A stretch of DNA of 17,297 bases from the NCBI RefSeq assembly GCF_946885885.1, contig NZ_CAMPHN010000095.1, positions 1 to 17,297 on the forward strand, in the 5' to 3' direction. The position numbers and the translations under genes are program-made. The notes under the pieces are model-generated. The model was not told where the DNA came from, searched no databases, and saw only the letters and a list, made by a program, of their open reading frames with translations. Shown here piece by piece: positions 1 through 8,540 of the stretch. The stretch's first letter is position 1. The number at the start of each line of letters is the position of its first letter. The stretch is from an uncultured Pseudomonas sp. (GTDB taxonomy: Bacteria > Pseudomonadota > Gammaproteobacteria > Pseudomonadales > Pseudomonadaceae).

Positions 1-395
1 TGATCGTGCTGCTCAAGGACATCGTGCAGCGCCACCAACTGCCCCTCGGCAGCATCCTCGCCCATAGCGATATCGCCCCGCAGCGCAAGGTCGACCCCGG
101 CCCGCTGTTCCCCTGGAAGCGCCTGGCGGACGCCGGCCTGGTGCCTTGGCCGGACGACCAAGCAGTGGCGCAACAGCAGGCCCTGTTCGCCGAAAGCCTG
201 CCGACCGTCGCCTGGTTCCAGGCGCAACTGGCGCGCCAGGGGTATCAGGTGCCGGAGCATGGCGAGCTGGACCCGGCGACACGCAATGTACTGGCGGCCT
301 TTCAGATGAAATACCGCCCGGCGCGCCACGACGGCGAGCCGGATGCCGAAACCGCGGCGCGGCTATTGGTATTGAATAACCAGCGCGCGCCCTGA
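1..395 (+). CDS. ampDh2: N-acetylmuramoyl-L-alanine amidase, AmpDh2-like (3' part only)
   Basis: The frame is open through the left edge, so only the C-terminal part is present. AmpD-family amidases are zinc enzymes that cut the amide bond between N-acetylmuramic acid and the stem peptide. AmpDh2 is the periplasmic/outer-membrane homologue in Pseudomonas. Visible here is the family's C-terminal active-site block, AHSDIAPQRKVDPGPLFPW, with the His (codon at 63-65) and Asp that bind zinc and the conserved Lys. About 60 residues follow that resemble a small peptidoglycan-binding domain (GELDPATRNVLAAFQ). Cytosolic AmpD lacks such a tail, which favours an AmpDh2/AmpDh3 type. Closeness to kinB-algB matches my recollection of the P. 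aeruginosa order ampDh2-kinB-algB and decides for AmpDh2. The stop is 21 bp from the stop of the converging receiver gene, and no clear terminator lies between. Confidence 0.85.
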   Translation, partial: IVLLKDIVQRHQLPLGSILAHSDIAPQRKVDPGPLFPWKRLADAGLVPWPDDQAVAQQQALFAESLPTVAWFQAQLARQGYQVPEHGELDPATRNVLAAFQMKYRPARHDGEPDAETAARLLVLNNQRAP

Positions 396-416
396 ACGCG
401 GGGCCGGGGCGACGCA

Positions 417-833
417 TCAAGGGTGTTCGAACATCGTCCGCAAGGTGCTTCTGAGCAGCGCCGGAGAATAGGGTTTGCAGATGGTCGCGACCTGCCGCGC
501 ATCGCCTGTGGATAGATCGGCGAACTCGGCGCTGTCGCCATAGCCGCTGGCGAACAAGCCGCGCAGCGTCGGGCGCAATTGCCGGGCGATGGCCATGAGC
601 CGATAGCCGCTCATCCCGGGTAGACAGATATCGGTCATCAGCAGATCGAGCGGCTGCTCGCTTTGCAAAATGGCCAGCGCCTCGGGCGCGTCTTCGGCTT
701 CGAGCACCCGATAATTCAGCTCGGCGAGTAGCTCGGAGGTCAGGGTACGCACCACCTCGTCGTCCTCGACCAACAGAATGGTCCGGGTATCAATACCGGC
801 CTTTTCTACCACGCCCGATATCCGATCATTCAT
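417..833 (-). CDS. Stand-alone receiver-domain response regulator
   Basis: A 138-residue protein made of one CheY-like receiver domain and no output domain. The acidic pocket is at residues 24-25 (LVEDDE), the likely phosphorylated Asp is Asp68 (LLMTDICLPGMSG), the switch Ser is about 96 (LFASGYG) and the conserved Lys is Lys120 (ICKPYSP). The last residues are those of a normal receiver C-terminus, so it does not look truncated. The sequence style is like the receivers attached to hybrid kinases. Single-domain regulators usually act by protein contact or in a phosphorelay. No kinase is coupled to it; the nearest, KinB, is a separate unit with its own regulator. The start at 833 has a GAGGT ribosome binding site about 6 nt upstream. 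The gene converges with ampDh2. Its partner and target are unknown. Confidence 0.85.
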   Translation of the reverse strand: MNDRISGVVEKAGIDTRTILLVEDDEVVRTLTSELLAELNYRVLEAEDAPEALAILQSEQPLDLLMTDICLPGMSGYRLMAIARQLRPTLRGLFASGYGDSAEFADLSTGDARQVATICKPYSPALLRSTLRTMFEHP

Positions 834-1115
834 GCAGCGACCTCACAACAGCCCGGTTAATTGCTAGCGCACTCGTCCCACCCGCATACGCTGTTCGCGC
901 CCTGCGCCGTGCCGTGAAGGGGGTGATGCAAACGAGATACGGACTCTGGGCCGACAACCAGGGATCGACGATCCATTGACGGCCTCGTAATTGCGACCCT
1001 GGGGTCGATGTCGGGTTCAACCAAATGAACGGCGACGGCCAGAACGCGCCAGCCGCTCTTGAACCAAATGGGATAAGGCGGGCGGGGCGCGCCAGGAAGA
1101 CGGCCAACTGCTATT
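834..1115. other. Intergenic stretch with no supported gene
   Basis: This lies between the divergent receiver gene and the sigma-54 control region of the small secreted protein. Open frames of about 90 codons exist on the minus strand, but their translations show no family features and they are not codon-biased like real neighbours. The stretch holds two copies of AACCAAATG (1019-1027 and 1062-1070), the first inside an interrupted inverted repeat GTTCA-N6-TGAAC (1015-1030). The promoter of the receiver gene must lie near the left end, but I cannot fix its boxes. Confidence 0.5.
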
Positions 1116-1130
1116 TCGTGCAAATTGCAT
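1116..1130 (+). promoter_or_regulatory. Upstream activator site L1, TCRTGCA-N3-TGCAW
   Basis: The sequence reads TCGTGCAAATTGCAT: two TGCA half-sites separated by 3 nt. It starts 32 bp before an equivalent site at 1148 and is centred 103 bp upstream of the -24 GG of the sigma-54 promoter, a normal enhancer position for an NtrC-type activator. The same pair with the same offset occurs right of algB. AlgB as the binder is inference. Confidence 0.6.
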
Positions 1131-1147
1131 TACCGGCGATTCGAGGG

Positions 1148-1162
1148 TCATGCATTATGCAT
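1148..1162 (+). promoter_or_regulatory. Upstream activator site L2, TCRTGCA-N3-TGCAW
   Basis: The sequence reads TCATGCATTATGCAT, the second copy of the motif in the left control region. It is centred 71 bp upstream of the -24 GG. The 32-bp offset from L1 is close to three helical turns, so both sites face the same side of the DNA. Confidence 0.6.
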
Positions 1163-1185
1163 TCCGCACGACCCGATTAATTTAT

Positions 1186-1198
1186 TAACCACTTGATT
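1186..1198 (-). promoter_or_regulatory. Probable IHF binding site
   Basis: On the minus strand the sequence is AATCAAGTGGTTA, a full match to the IHF consensus WATCAANNNNTTR. It lies between the two upstream activator sites and the -24/-12 promoter, where IHF bends DNA so that an enhancer-bound activator can touch sigma-54 polymerase. The surrounding bases are AT-rich. Confidence 0.55.
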
Positions 1199-1225
1199 TA
1201 TAAAGATTTTTATATAAAAAAGAAC

Positions 1226-1241
1226 TGGCACGCGGACTGCT
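1226..1241 (+). promoter_or_regulatory. Sigma-54 (-24/-12) promoter
   Basis: TGGCAC-N5-CTGCT, with the invariant GG (1227-1228) and GC (1239-1240) exactly 10 bp apart; the consensus is TGGCAC-N5-TTGCW. Transcription should start near 1251, about 35 nt before the ATG at 1286. It needs an enhancer-binding activator, for which sites L1 and L2 are candidates. Confidence 0.75.
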
Positions 1242-1285
1242 TCCCAGGAACATCCATTCTTGATTCTGCAACCAGGGACGCTGCG

Positions 1286-1525
1286 ATGAAGACCCTTCCC
1301 AACCTATTGACCCTCACCTTGGCCGCCTCGATCGGTGCATTCGCCTCCACTTCACTGACCGCGCTGGCCCTGACGCTGAACCACAAGCCGGCCGAACGAC
1401 AACCGATAAACCAGCAACCGCACCCAGCCTTGGTGGTGGATATCACCGGCAATTGGCTCAGGGTCAGCCAGGAAACCCGGCAAGGCCTGTACCTGTCGCT
1501 GCCCGCGCAACGCTGGATATTCTAG
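1286..1525 (+). CDS. Small secreted or periplasmic protein, unknown function
   Basis: A 79-residue protein not assigned to any family. The N-terminus is a clear signal peptide: MKTLPN, then a hydrophobic stretch (about residues 7-28) with possible signal peptidase sites after Ala20 (AFA) or Ala28 (ALA). The mature part would be about 50-59 residues, mostly polar, with prolines near 36-46 (PAERQPINQQPHPA) and an end rich in hydrophobic residues (ITGNWLRVSQ, LYLSLPAQRWIF). There is no cysteine. The ATG at 1286 is preceded by CAGGGA; an in-frame start further upstream (1193) lies before the sigma-54 promoter and would destroy the signal peptide. It is transcribed toward kinB and ends 44 bp from the kinB stop. 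A perfect 12-bp palindrome (1528-1539) directly follows the stop but has no loop or U-tract. Expression is probably sigma-54 dependent and possibly under AlgB. Confidence 0.65.
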   Translation: MKTLPNLLTLTLAASIGAFASTSLTALALTLNHKPAERQPINQQPHPALVVDITGNWLRVSQETRQGLYLSLPAQRWIF

Positions 1526-1568
1526 ACACGCAATTGCGTACACGCCCGCGACGTTGGTCGGGAACCGA

Positions 1569-3349
1569 TTACAGCGGCAACGCCATGTAAAACTGCGAGC
1601 CTTGGTTAGGCCGCGAGTACAGATTCAAGCGGCCGCCGTGCAGCTGCACGATCTCCTTGCACATGGCCAAACCCAATCCGGCGCCGCCGGTTTTTTTGCC
1701 GATTTGCACGAACGGCTCGAAGATCCTCGCCTGCTGACTGAAGTCGATGCCCTCGCCGTTGTCCTGCACGCTGATGATCAAACGCTCGCCATGGCGCCGC
1801 GCCTGTAGCTGAATTTCACCGCCGGGGTTGCTGTGGCGCAGGGCGTTGACCAGCAGGTTGTCCAGCACCCGCTCGATCTGCATACGGTCCAACTGGATGT
1901 ACGGCAAGGCGCTCTGGATATCCGTGCGCAGGGCCACGCCACGCGCCTCGGCGCGCGCGATAAAACGCTGGCGGGCCTGAATGAGCAGGTCGCTGAGATC
2001 GCATGGGCTCAATTCCAGACGCTGCAAGCCGTTCTGGTAGCGGGAGAAGTTCAGCAGGTCGGTGATCAGTTGGACCAGTCGCAGCATTTCCTCGTTGACC
2101 GTCTGCACCAGGTCGAATTCGCGCGAGCCCTCGGCGAATCTCAGGCGCTCCTGGAGCAGACTGAAGGCCATCTGCATGCCGGTCACCGGCGTGCGCAATT
2201 CATGGGAAGCGCGCAGGACGAACTCGCTGCGCACCCGCTCGAACGCCCGTTGCTCGGTGACGTCGCGCAGCACCATGACCGCCCCCACGCTACGCCCGTC
2301 GGCATGACTGACCGGGGTCAGGGTCCAGGCCAGCAGACGTTTTTCTCCCGAGGTTTCGATCGGCAGGTCTTCCGGCACCCGCTCGAGCAACTGGCCGCTG
2401 AGCACCCGCTGGGTGGCCTCATCCAATTCGGGGCGCGCCAGCAATTCGCCGAGACTTTTGCCGTGCGGGTCCCTGAGCCAGAACAACTGGCGCATGGCAA
2501 CCGGGTTGGCATGTTCGACGCGGCCACGGGCATCGATGGTCACCAGCCCGTGGTCGATGCTGTCGAGCACGGCCTGCAAGCGGCTTTCGCTGGCCAGGAG
2601 TTCCTCGATATTGGTCGCCTTGTGGTGACGCAACGCCTCGGCCATCAGGCCGAAACGGCGGCTGAGCAGGGTCATTTCGGCGACCGGGGAAATCGGCAAG
2701 GTCACGTCGAAATTGCCTTGGCCGATATTGTCCGCGGCTTTCGCCAGGGCCTCGATGGGCGCGCCGAAACGCTGGGCGATACTCTGCGCGGTGAGCACGC
2801 CTATGCCGAGAACGGCGAGGCACAATAACCCCAGCAGGCCGGCAATCAGTTTGGCCCGTTCGCGCGCCTGGAATTCCGCGCGGCTGACATTTTCGATCGC
2901 ACGCTGCTGCACCTCGATCATGCGCATGCGCAGGTTGTTGAAGCTCTGGCTGAAGCTGTTGTCTTCGAGAATCGCCTGGCGCGTACCCGGGCTGGCGGCG
3001 AGTACCTGCTGAAACTGTCGATATGCCTGGTCGATCGTTTCGAACCCCTGGCGGCTTTGTTTGCTGCGGATCTGCATACCCTCGGCGAGCAGTTGGCCGA
3101 AGCGCTGCTGAGAAGCCTGCAGCGCCGTCATATTCGGCCGCTCGGCGATCAGATTGACCAGTTGGTCGCCAAGGTTCTGCCGCAACTGCTGGCTGATCGC
3201 GATGGTGCTGAAGCTGCGTTGCAGCAGGCTCTCCTGACTCCTGGCCATGTGCATCACACTGACCACGCCGAGCAGCAAACCCAGCAGCGAGACCGTTATC
3301 AGCGCAGAAAAACTCAGGAACAGCCTCGTGCGCAGGGTTATGGGGATTT

Positions 3350-3353
<4 letters not shown>
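1569..3353 (-). CDS. kinB: Sensor histidine kinase/phosphatase KinB
   Basis: A 594-residue inner-membrane sensor, matching the roughly 595 of P. aeruginosa KinB. Order: transmembrane helix 1 (about 11-34), periplasmic helical sensor (35-168), transmembrane helix 2 (169-187), HAMP (188-243), PAS (about 253-365), HisKA with the phosphorylated His384 (RASHELRTPVTG), then HATPase_c with the N box (VLDNLLVNALRHS, 496-508), G1 (VQDNGEGI) and G2 (GGAGLGLAM). In P. aeruginosa KinB acts mainly as the phosphatase of AlgB and so restrains alginate and other AlgB outputs. The start is fixed by the ATG at 3353, which overlaps the TGA of algB (ATGA); the MKIPITLRTRLFLSFSALI terminus aligns with known KinB. 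The frame stays open far upstream into algB, but that extension is only a shadow of algB. Co-transcribed and probably translationally coupled with algB. Confidence 0.95.
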
Positions 3354-4696
<1,343 letters not shown>

Positions 4697-4702
4697 ATCC
4701 AG

Positions 4703-4728
4703 AACTCCATTGTTGGGTGCATGGAGTT
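4703..4728 (-). promoter_or_regulatory. Leader hairpin covering the algB ribosome binding site
   Basis: A perfect 8-bp inverted repeat, AACTCCAT (4703-4710) and ATGGAGTT (4721-4728), with a 10-nt loop. In the algB transcript the 3' arm contains the GGAG that serves the start at 4696, so the fold would hide the ribosome binding site. It could equally be a protein operator in DNA; the loop includes one TGCA half-site (4718-4721). Confidence 0.45.
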
Positions 4729-4741
4729 AGTCCGCTTTTGC

Positions 4742-4756
4742 TCGTGCAAGTTGCAA
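4742..4756 (+). promoter_or_regulatory. Upstream activator site R1, TCRTGCA-N3-TGCAW
   Basis: The sequence reads TCGTGCAAGTTGCAA, the counterpart of site L1 and differing from it at two of 15 bases. It is centred 106 bp upstream of the right-hand -24 GG and lies 46 bp upstream of the algB start, so a bound regulator could also affect algB. Confidence 0.6.
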
Positions 4757-4773
4757 GGATTATTCGCTCGGGA

Positions 4774-4788
4774 TCATGCAGTCTGCAT
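4774..4788 (+). promoter_or_regulatory. Upstream activator site R2, TCRTGCA-N3-TGCAW
   Basis: The sequence reads TCATGCAGTCTGCAT, and the palindrome extends to 8-bp arms (ATCATGCA at 4773-4780, TGCATGAT at 4784-4791). It begins 32 bp after R1, the same offset as L1 to L2, and is centred 74 bp upstream of the -24 GG. Confidence 0.62.
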
Positions 4789-4854
4789 GATGGCGGGTTT
4801 TTAATTTAGCTCCTAACTTACTGTTTTTATTGATTTAAATTATCAGAAAAGATC

Positions 4855-4870
4855 TGGCACAAGAGCTGCA
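4855..4870 (+). promoter_or_regulatory. Sigma-54 (-24/-12) promoter
   Basis: TGGCAC-N5-CTGCA, with GG (4856-4857) and GC (4868-4869) 10 bp apart, an almost perfect consensus. The start should fall near 4880, giving a leader of about 69 nt before the ATG at 4949. The DNA between site R2 and this promoter is AT-rich and has the WATCAA half of an IHF site on the minus strand (4830-4835), but the TTR half is missing. Confidence 0.8.
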
Positions 4871-4948
4871 GCCGAGCCTGTGTAGACGATTGTCAGCGGT
4901 CGCCATCGACGGCTCCACACAATAGCAACCGACTCGGGAAGTGCCATC

Positions 4949-5386
4949 ATGACCAGCAAATCGACAACCCAGCTCAACGAATTGATCGAAATCACTCGCG
5001 ACGGGCAGCGCTTCTACCAACACGCCCAGGAAGAGGTTAAGGACACGCGCCTGAAAGCCATCTTCAGCGAAATGTCACGCGCCAAGACCGATGTCATCCA
5101 GGCCCTGGCGGTGAAGGTCGCCGCCAACCAGGAACACCCCTCGTCCGGTACCACCCTTATCGGCAAACTGCGCCAAGTCTATGCCGACACCCGGGCCACC
5201 TTGTCGAGCGACGAGGCCGCCACTTATGTGAAGCAATTGGAAGATACCGAGGATCGCATCCTGCACGCGTTCGAAGACGCCCTGGAAAGCGCCGATCCGG
5301 ATGTGCGGGCCCTGTTGGCGGTCGAAATGCCCAAGGTGCGCAACTGCCACGATCGCATGCGCAACCTCAAGCAGTCCCTGCAGTAA
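4949..5386 (+). CDS. PA2169-family four-helix-bundle protein (DUF2383)
   Basis: A 145-residue soluble protein, the usual size for the PA2169/DUF2383 family, which is predicted to form a ferritin-like four-helix bundle of unknown function. The sequence is almost wholly helical and charged (ELIEITRDGQRFYQHAQEE at the N-terminus, LEDTEDRILHAFEDALE in the middle, VRNCHDRMRNLKQSLQ at the end), with no signal peptide or membrane segment. Glu and His residues typical of ferritin-like folds are present, but a metal site cannot be proved by eye. The ATG at 4949 follows GGGAAG at a good distance. The gene is divergent from algB and is the only one directly behind the sigma-54 promoter at 4855-4870, so AlgB control is plausible. 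A 7-bp hairpin with a 4-nt loop (5413-5430) lies just downstream. Family members are often stress-induced; that is general knowledge, not seen here. Confidence 0.85.
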   Translation: MTSKSTTQLNELIEITRDGQRFYQHAQEEVKDTRLKAIFSEMSRAKTDVIQALAVKVAANQEHPSSGTTLIGKLRQVYADTRATLSSDEAATYVKQLEDTEDRILHAFEDALESADPDVRALLAVEMPKVRNCHDRMRNLKQSLQ

Positions 5387-5859
<473 letters not shown>

Positions 5860-5876
5860 CCCTCAGACCCTCGCGA

Positions 5877-5894
5877 CCGCCCCGCCAGGGGCGG
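5877..5894 (+). terminator. GC-rich hairpin after the DUF1328 gene
   Basis: CCGCCCC-GCCA-GGGGCGG forms a perfect 7-bp GC stem with a 4-nt loop, 17 nt after the stop codon. No run of T follows, so it is not a classical intrinsic terminator; it may instead assist Rho or protect the 3' end. Confidence 0.35.
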
Positions 5895-6027
5895 CCGCCA
5901 ATACACCACCTCCAGCAAACGCAAAACCCGCCTAGCAACGCCTCCCGCGCACATCCAGCGCTGGTGCTCTCACCCCGTTATGCCCTAGCCGCGCTATCAT
6001 CCCCCGCATTGCCAATGGGGGTGGACG

Positions 6028-7257
6028 ATGCTGAATGGCTTGTGGCTGAGCTTTTTCGTGGTAGCGGCGGTTGCGGGCTTATCGCGCTGGCTGCTGGGCG
6101 ACGATCCGGCGGTGTTTTCCGCCATGGTCGAAAGCCTGTTCGCCATGGCCAAATTGTCGGTCGAGGTGATGGTGGTGCTGTTCGGCACCCTGACCCTGTG
6201 GCTGGGTTTTCTGCGTATCGCCGAAAGGGCCGGGTTGGTCGATCTGCTCGGCCGCGCCCTGGGACCGCTGTTCGCCCGGCTGATGCCGGAAGTACCGCGC
6301 GGCCACCCGGCCCTGGGCTTTATCACCCTGAACTTCGCCGCCAATGGCCTGGGCCTGGACAACGCCGCCACGCCCATCGGCCTGAAAGCCATGCGTGCGT
6401 TGCAGGAACTCAACCCCAGCGCCACTATCGCAAGCAACGCGCAGATCCTCTTCCTGGTGCTCAACACCTCCTCGCTGACCCTGCTGCCGGTGTCGATCTT
6501 CATGTACCGGGTGCAGCAGGGCGCCGAAGACCCGACCCTGGTGTTCCTGCCGATCCTCCTGGCGACCAGCGCCTCGACCCTGGCCGGCCTGCTGGCGGTG
6601 GCCGTTGTGCAGCGCCTGCGCCTGTGGGACCCAGTGGTGTTGGCCTACCTGATCCCCACCGCCTTGCTGCTCGGCGGTTTCATGGCGCTGCTCGGCGGGC
6701 TCTCGGCCACGGCGCTGGCGGCGTTGTCCTCGCTGCTCGGCAACCTCACGCTGTTCGGCTTGATTCTGCTGTTCCTGCTGGTCGGCGCGCTGCGCCGGGT
6801 GCCGGTGTACGAGAGTTTTATCGACGGTGCCAAAGAAGGTTTCGATGTCGCCAAAAGCCTGTTGCCCTATCTGGTCGCCATGCTCTGCGCGATCGGCGTA
6901 CTGCGCGCCTCCGGCGCCCTGGATTTCGGCCTGGACGGCGTACGCGCGCTGGTCCAGTGGCTCGGCTGGGACACGCGCTTTATCGATGCCCTGCCCACCG
7001 CGCTGATGAAACCGTTCTCCGGCAGCGCGGCGCGCGCCATGCTGATCGAGACCATGCAGAACTTCGGCGTCGACAGCTTCCCCGCGCTGCTCGCCGCCAC
7101 CGTGCAGGGCAGCACCGAAACCACCTTTTATGTGTTGGCGGTGTATTTCGGCGCGGTCGGCATCCAGCGCGCCCGGCATGCCGTGGGCTGCGCGCTGCTC
7201 GCCGACCTGGCCGGGATACTCGCGTCTATCGCGGTGTGTTATTGGTTTTTCGGTTAA
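6028..7257 (+). CDS. Fused SpmA/SpmB-type nucleoside-recognition (Gate) membrane protein
   Basis: A 409-residue polytopic inner-membrane protein. The N-terminal half (about 1-200) resembles SpmA (LTLWLGFLRIAERAGL, LNFAANGLGLDNAATPIGLK) and the C-terminal half (about 240-409) resembles SpmB (YESFIDGAKEGFDVAKSLLP, MKPFSGSAARAMLIE, QGSTETTFYVLAVYFGAVG). In Bacillus these are two separate spore maturation proteins; in non-sporing proteobacteria the fused form is common and its substrate is unknown. Both halves carry the Gate domain shared with nucleoside transporters, so a transport role is inferred. The ATG at 6028 has GGGGGTGGA immediately upstream. The gene stands alone, with about 170 bp before it, and is followed by a palindromic repeat that separates it from the converging DUF5924 gene. 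Confidence 0.88.
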   Translation: MLNGLWLSFFVVAAVAGLSRWLLGDDPAVFSAMVESLFAMAKLSVEVMVVLFGTLTLWLGFLRIAERAGLVDLLGRALGPLFARLMPEVPRGHPALGFITLNFAANGLGLDNAATPIGLKAMRALQELNPSATIASNAQILFLVLNTSSLTLLPVSIFMYRVQQGAEDPTLVFLPILLATSASTLAGLLAVAVVQRLRLWDPVVLAYLIPTALLLGGFMALLGGLSATALAALSSLLGNLTLFGLILLFLLVGALRRVPVYESFIDGAKEGFDVAKSLLPYLVAMLCAIGVLRASGALDFGLDGVRALVQWLGWDTRFIDALPTALMKPFSGSAARAMLIETMQNFGVDSFPALLAATVQGSTETTFYVLAVYFGAVGIQRARHAVGCALLADLAGILASIAVCYWFFG

Positions 7258-7268
7258 AGCCAACCACG

Positions 7269-7439
7269 GTAGGTTGGGTCGGGCCGCGTAGGTTAGCGGC
7301 GACTGACGCGGTTTAAGCAACGGCATCGCCATCGGCAGCCGCGTAACCCAACGACACCGCGTCGACGCCTTGTTGGGTTACGCGGCGTTCGTCTACGGTA
7401 TTGCCGGGAACTAACGTGGGCGCCGCTAACCCAACCTAC
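7269..7439. repeat. Nested inverted repeat (GTAGGTTGGGT type)
   Basis: Outer arms begin with GTAGGTTGGGT (7269-7279) and end with ACCCAACCTAC (7429-7439); TAGCGGCG and CGCCGCTA pair inside them. A perfect inner 15-bp inverted repeat lies at 7338-7352 and 7372-7386. It resembles the short palindromic intergenic elements seen in many Pseudomonas genomes. It lies between converging genes, where it may end both transcripts, and its right edge supplies the TAG stop of the DUF5924 gene (7436-7438). Confidence 0.8.
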
Positions 7440-8503
7440 TCGACCTTGAAACGCAACACCCCGATCATCTGTCCGGCTTCGGTCAGCACCTGGATCTGCC
7501 AACGCCCGGCGGCATCTGCGGGGAAATTCTGTTTGTGCGTCCAGGCCCGGTAGCCTTTTTCGCGGCCGCCATGGATCTCCAGGGCGATGCGCTCGACCTC
7601 GCGGCCGTTGTGCCGCCAGACATGATAAATGCGCTCATCCAACCCGCGCGGCGCATTGATCGCAGTGTAGGCATAGAGCCCCTGGTCGTGCAGTTGTGCG
7701 AGGCTGAGCTGTTTGATGCTGGCGCCGGGCGCGCGGTTCTGGTCGTCGAACTCGGTGGTCACCGCCACTTCGGTCAACCACAGAGTCGCCGGCGGCACCC
7801 AGACCCGCGCCAGCCAGCCGCCGACGCCGATGGCCAGGGTCAAGCCGACCAATAGCGAGCCGCGCCACCAACGCTGCACGGTGATGGTGCTGAACAGGCT
7901 GGGAAACGACAGCAGCACGGCCGCCGCCAGGGCAAGCTGATAACTCTGCGGGGTGGTCAGCTTGAAGATGATCGGCAGCGCCGTGAGCGTCACCGCGAAC
8001 AGCGTGAGGGTGTGATAGGCGAGAAACAGCCAGCGCCGCGGGGCCAACCATTTGTAGTACAGCGGGTCGATGATCGAGGCCAGCGCCGCGGCCGCCAGCA
8101 CGCCGGTGAACAGGGCCTGGCCGCTGTTCCAGGTGGTGGTGATAAAGAAGAACGGCAGCACGAAGAACAGGCTTTCCTGGTGGATCATCTGGGTCGCGTA
8201 GCGCAACAACGGTGCCGGTACTTGCAGGCCGAACCAGCGTTCGATCTGCTCGCGCAGCACGTTTTCCAGGATCAACCACAGCCAGCTGACCAGCATCACC
8301 AGGCCCAGCACCCGCGCCAGTTCGGCTTGTCGGTCGACCAGCAGAAAGCTCGCCAGCCCCGACGCGAAGCCAAAAATCGCCACCGTCCCCGGGTAGGCTT
8401 GAATCAACGCGACAACACGCGAAACGGCGATTTTGTTCAAGCGGGGCAAAGACACGGGACGACTCTTACGGGTACACGGCAAAGGGACGCCAGAATACTT
8501 CAT
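7436..8503 (-). CDS. DUF5924/DUF2914 multi-spanning membrane protein
   Basis: A 355-residue protein of unknown function. About seven hydrophobic segments (starting near TVAIFGFASGLASFLL, then LARVLGLVMLVSWLWLI, ESLFFVLPFFFI, FTGVLAAAALASII, LFLAYHTLTLFAVTLTALPII, LALAAAVLLSF, LLVGLTLAIGVGGW) form the DUF5924 part. The last about 110 residues (EVAVTTEFDD through VLRFKVE) form a soluble DUF2914 domain, rich in beta strands (IYHVWRHNGREVERI, YRAWTHKQNFP, GRWQIQVLTEAG), probably periplasmic. The start is uncertain: the ATG at 8503 has no good ribosome binding site, and a GTG about 16 codons later (before SLPRLNKIAV) is equally possible. The TAG stop lies in the adjoining palindromic repeat. It is 37 bp downstream of glsB on the same strand, so the two may be co-transcribed. 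Confidence 0.8.
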   Translation of the reverse strand: MKYSGVPLPCTRKSRPVSLPRLNKIAVSRVVALIQAYPGTVAIFGFASGLASFLLVDRQAELARVLGLVMLVSWLWLILENVLREQIERWFGLQVPAPLLRYATQMIHQESLFFVLPFFFITTTWNSGQALFTGVLAAAALASIIDPLYYKWLAPRRWLFLAYHTLTLFAVTLTALPIIFKLTTPQSYQLALAAAVLLSFPSLFSTITVQRWWRGSLLVGLTLAIGVGGWLARVWVPPATLWLTEVAVTTEFDDQNRAPGASIKQLSLAQLHDQGLYAYTAINAPRGLDERIYHVWRHNGREVERIALEIHGGREKGYRAWTHKQNFPADAAGRWQIQVLTEAGQMIGVLRFKVE

Positions 8504-8540
8504 CTACTCGTGTAGCCGCGTATTTGCCGATGATCGCGTC

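Noticed and set aside
826..1123. Two overlapping minus-strand open frames of about 90 codons in the gap upstream of the receiver gene
   Set aside because: Translations have no recognisable domain or signal, no good ribosome binding site, and one overlaps the start of the receiver gene; they are best explained as chance open frames in GC-rich DNA.
1528..1539. Perfect palindrome ACGCAATTGCGT after the small secreted protein gene, considered as terminator or as a fifth AlgB-type site
   Set aside because: It has no loop and no T-tract, so it is not an intrinsic terminator, and it lacks the TGCA-N3-TGCA half-sites of the proposed activator motif.
7258..7440. Palindromic region considered as a possible CRISPR, insertion sequence or small RNA
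   Set aside because: There are no regularly spaced repeats, no transposase and no target duplications; nested inverted repeats of this kind are common intergenic elements in Pseudomonas.
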